Position numbers and translations under genes: made by a program
Source of the DNA: Anaerolineaceae bacterium
Lineage (GTDB): Bacteria > Chloroflexota > Anaerolineae > Anaerolineales > Anaerolineaceae
DNA length: 12,342 nucleotides
Assembly: GCA_021107195.1 (NCBI GenBank)
Contig: JAIOTF010000378.1
Location: 1-12,342, forward strand
Reading direction: 5' to 3'
Part shown: piece after piece, positions 12,170 through 12,342 of the stretch
How positions within the stretch are numbered: position 1 is the stretch's first letter
How the letters are laid out: every line of letters starts with the position of its first letter
Notes under the pieces: generated by a model
Told to the model about the DNA's origin: nothing
What the model saw: the letters and a program-made list of their open reading frames with translations, nothing else
Database searches by the model: none

Positions 12170-12190
12170 ACCAAATTTTGGATAGCGTCC

Positions 12191-12342
12191 CTAAAACAGG
12201 GAGAAAATGAACACCCCGACCATCAGACCAAAGAGAACACCAAGCAAGCGGACGGGACTTGTCTTCTGGACTGCACTCGTCCGTTGGACTTCGCTTGTCC
12301 GCTTGCCGGGAGTTTTTGAATCTTGTTGCGTGGATGGGTTGG
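12191..12342 (-). pseudogene. 5' part of the FecCD permease gene (before the in-frame stop), partial
   Basis: In the same frame as the permease, codons from the window edge read a polar tail, then LLGVLFGLMVGVFIFSLF, then TAG (12191-12193), then GRYPKFGL and on into the permease body. The hydrophobic stretch followed by GRYP is what FecCD proteins show at helix 1 and just after. The gene start lies outside the window. The stop could derive from TTG (Leu) by one base. Confidence 0.6.
12248..12301 (-). repeat. Tandem 18-bp repeat coding a hexapeptide
   Basis: Three in-frame units encode RTSEVQ, RTSAVQ and KTSPVR (54 bp) in the cytoplasmic tail before helix 1 of the permease. The tail is polar and probably disordered. 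The last residue of the third unit precedes the hydrophobic helix. Confidence 0.65.

Overview
The window looks like a chromosomal segment of a Chloroflexota bacterium, probably class Anaerolineae. This is inferred from the flavour of the proteins (a DWPPPDWP-type hypothetical, a Xer-like recombinase joined to galK, THEP1 NTPase, IS200-type relics); no 16S or marker gene is present. Two conserved-looking blocks, both on the minus strand, flank accessory DNA: recombinase-galK (3440-5600) and an FecCD-type ABC importer with a THEP1 NTPase (9890 to the window edge). The accessory parts are visibly more AT-rich, mobile and decayed.

Left part (1-3440): a run of small plus-strand genes of unknown or toxin-like function (PIN domain, zinc ribbon, DWPPPDWP hypothetical, SWIM zinc finger plus HTH). 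They are separated by four related 102-139 bp elements at 207-345, 1163-1288, 2084-2207 and 3147-3248. Each element has short complementary ends (GGCTAAY or CGCTAAT against RTTRGCC, GTTGGGC or similar). The best two have an unpaired spacer followed by a second pairing box, and all share an internal GAGG...GGCGC-AAATTTTC-like core. This is the layout of attC sites in an integron cassette array. No integron-type integrase is visible, so it would be a CALIN-like array (attC sites without an integrase). This is the most interesting structure in the window.

Middle part (3440-6800): galactokinase and a complete tyrosine recombinase lie one base apart. About 96 bp upstream of the recombinase start is a 28-bp, 11-6-11 site of the form ATAA-N6-TTAT, which looks like a dif/Xer site beside its own recombinase. 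It is followed by about 600 bp without genes (hairpins, an orphan terminator) and a truncated IS1-like transposase zinc ribbon.

Right accessory part (6576-9830): a class II Fic protein with a C-terminal winged helix, whose promoter carries four CCGATAA heptamers spaced exactly 11 bp apart; a decayed IS200/IS605 tnpA with a hairpin-rich right end; a higBA-type toxin-antitoxin pair in which the first 41 residues of the toxin appear to be replaced by a transposase-like N-terminus; and a second IS200-type tnpA with Gln in place of the first His of HUH, flanked by matching hairpin ends.

Right end (9890-12342): THEP1 NTPase, ABC ATPase and FecCD permease form a tight overlapping operon. The permease frame is open to the window edge but is broken by one in-frame TAG just after its first membrane helix. 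It also carries a tandem hexapeptide repeat in its N-terminal tail.
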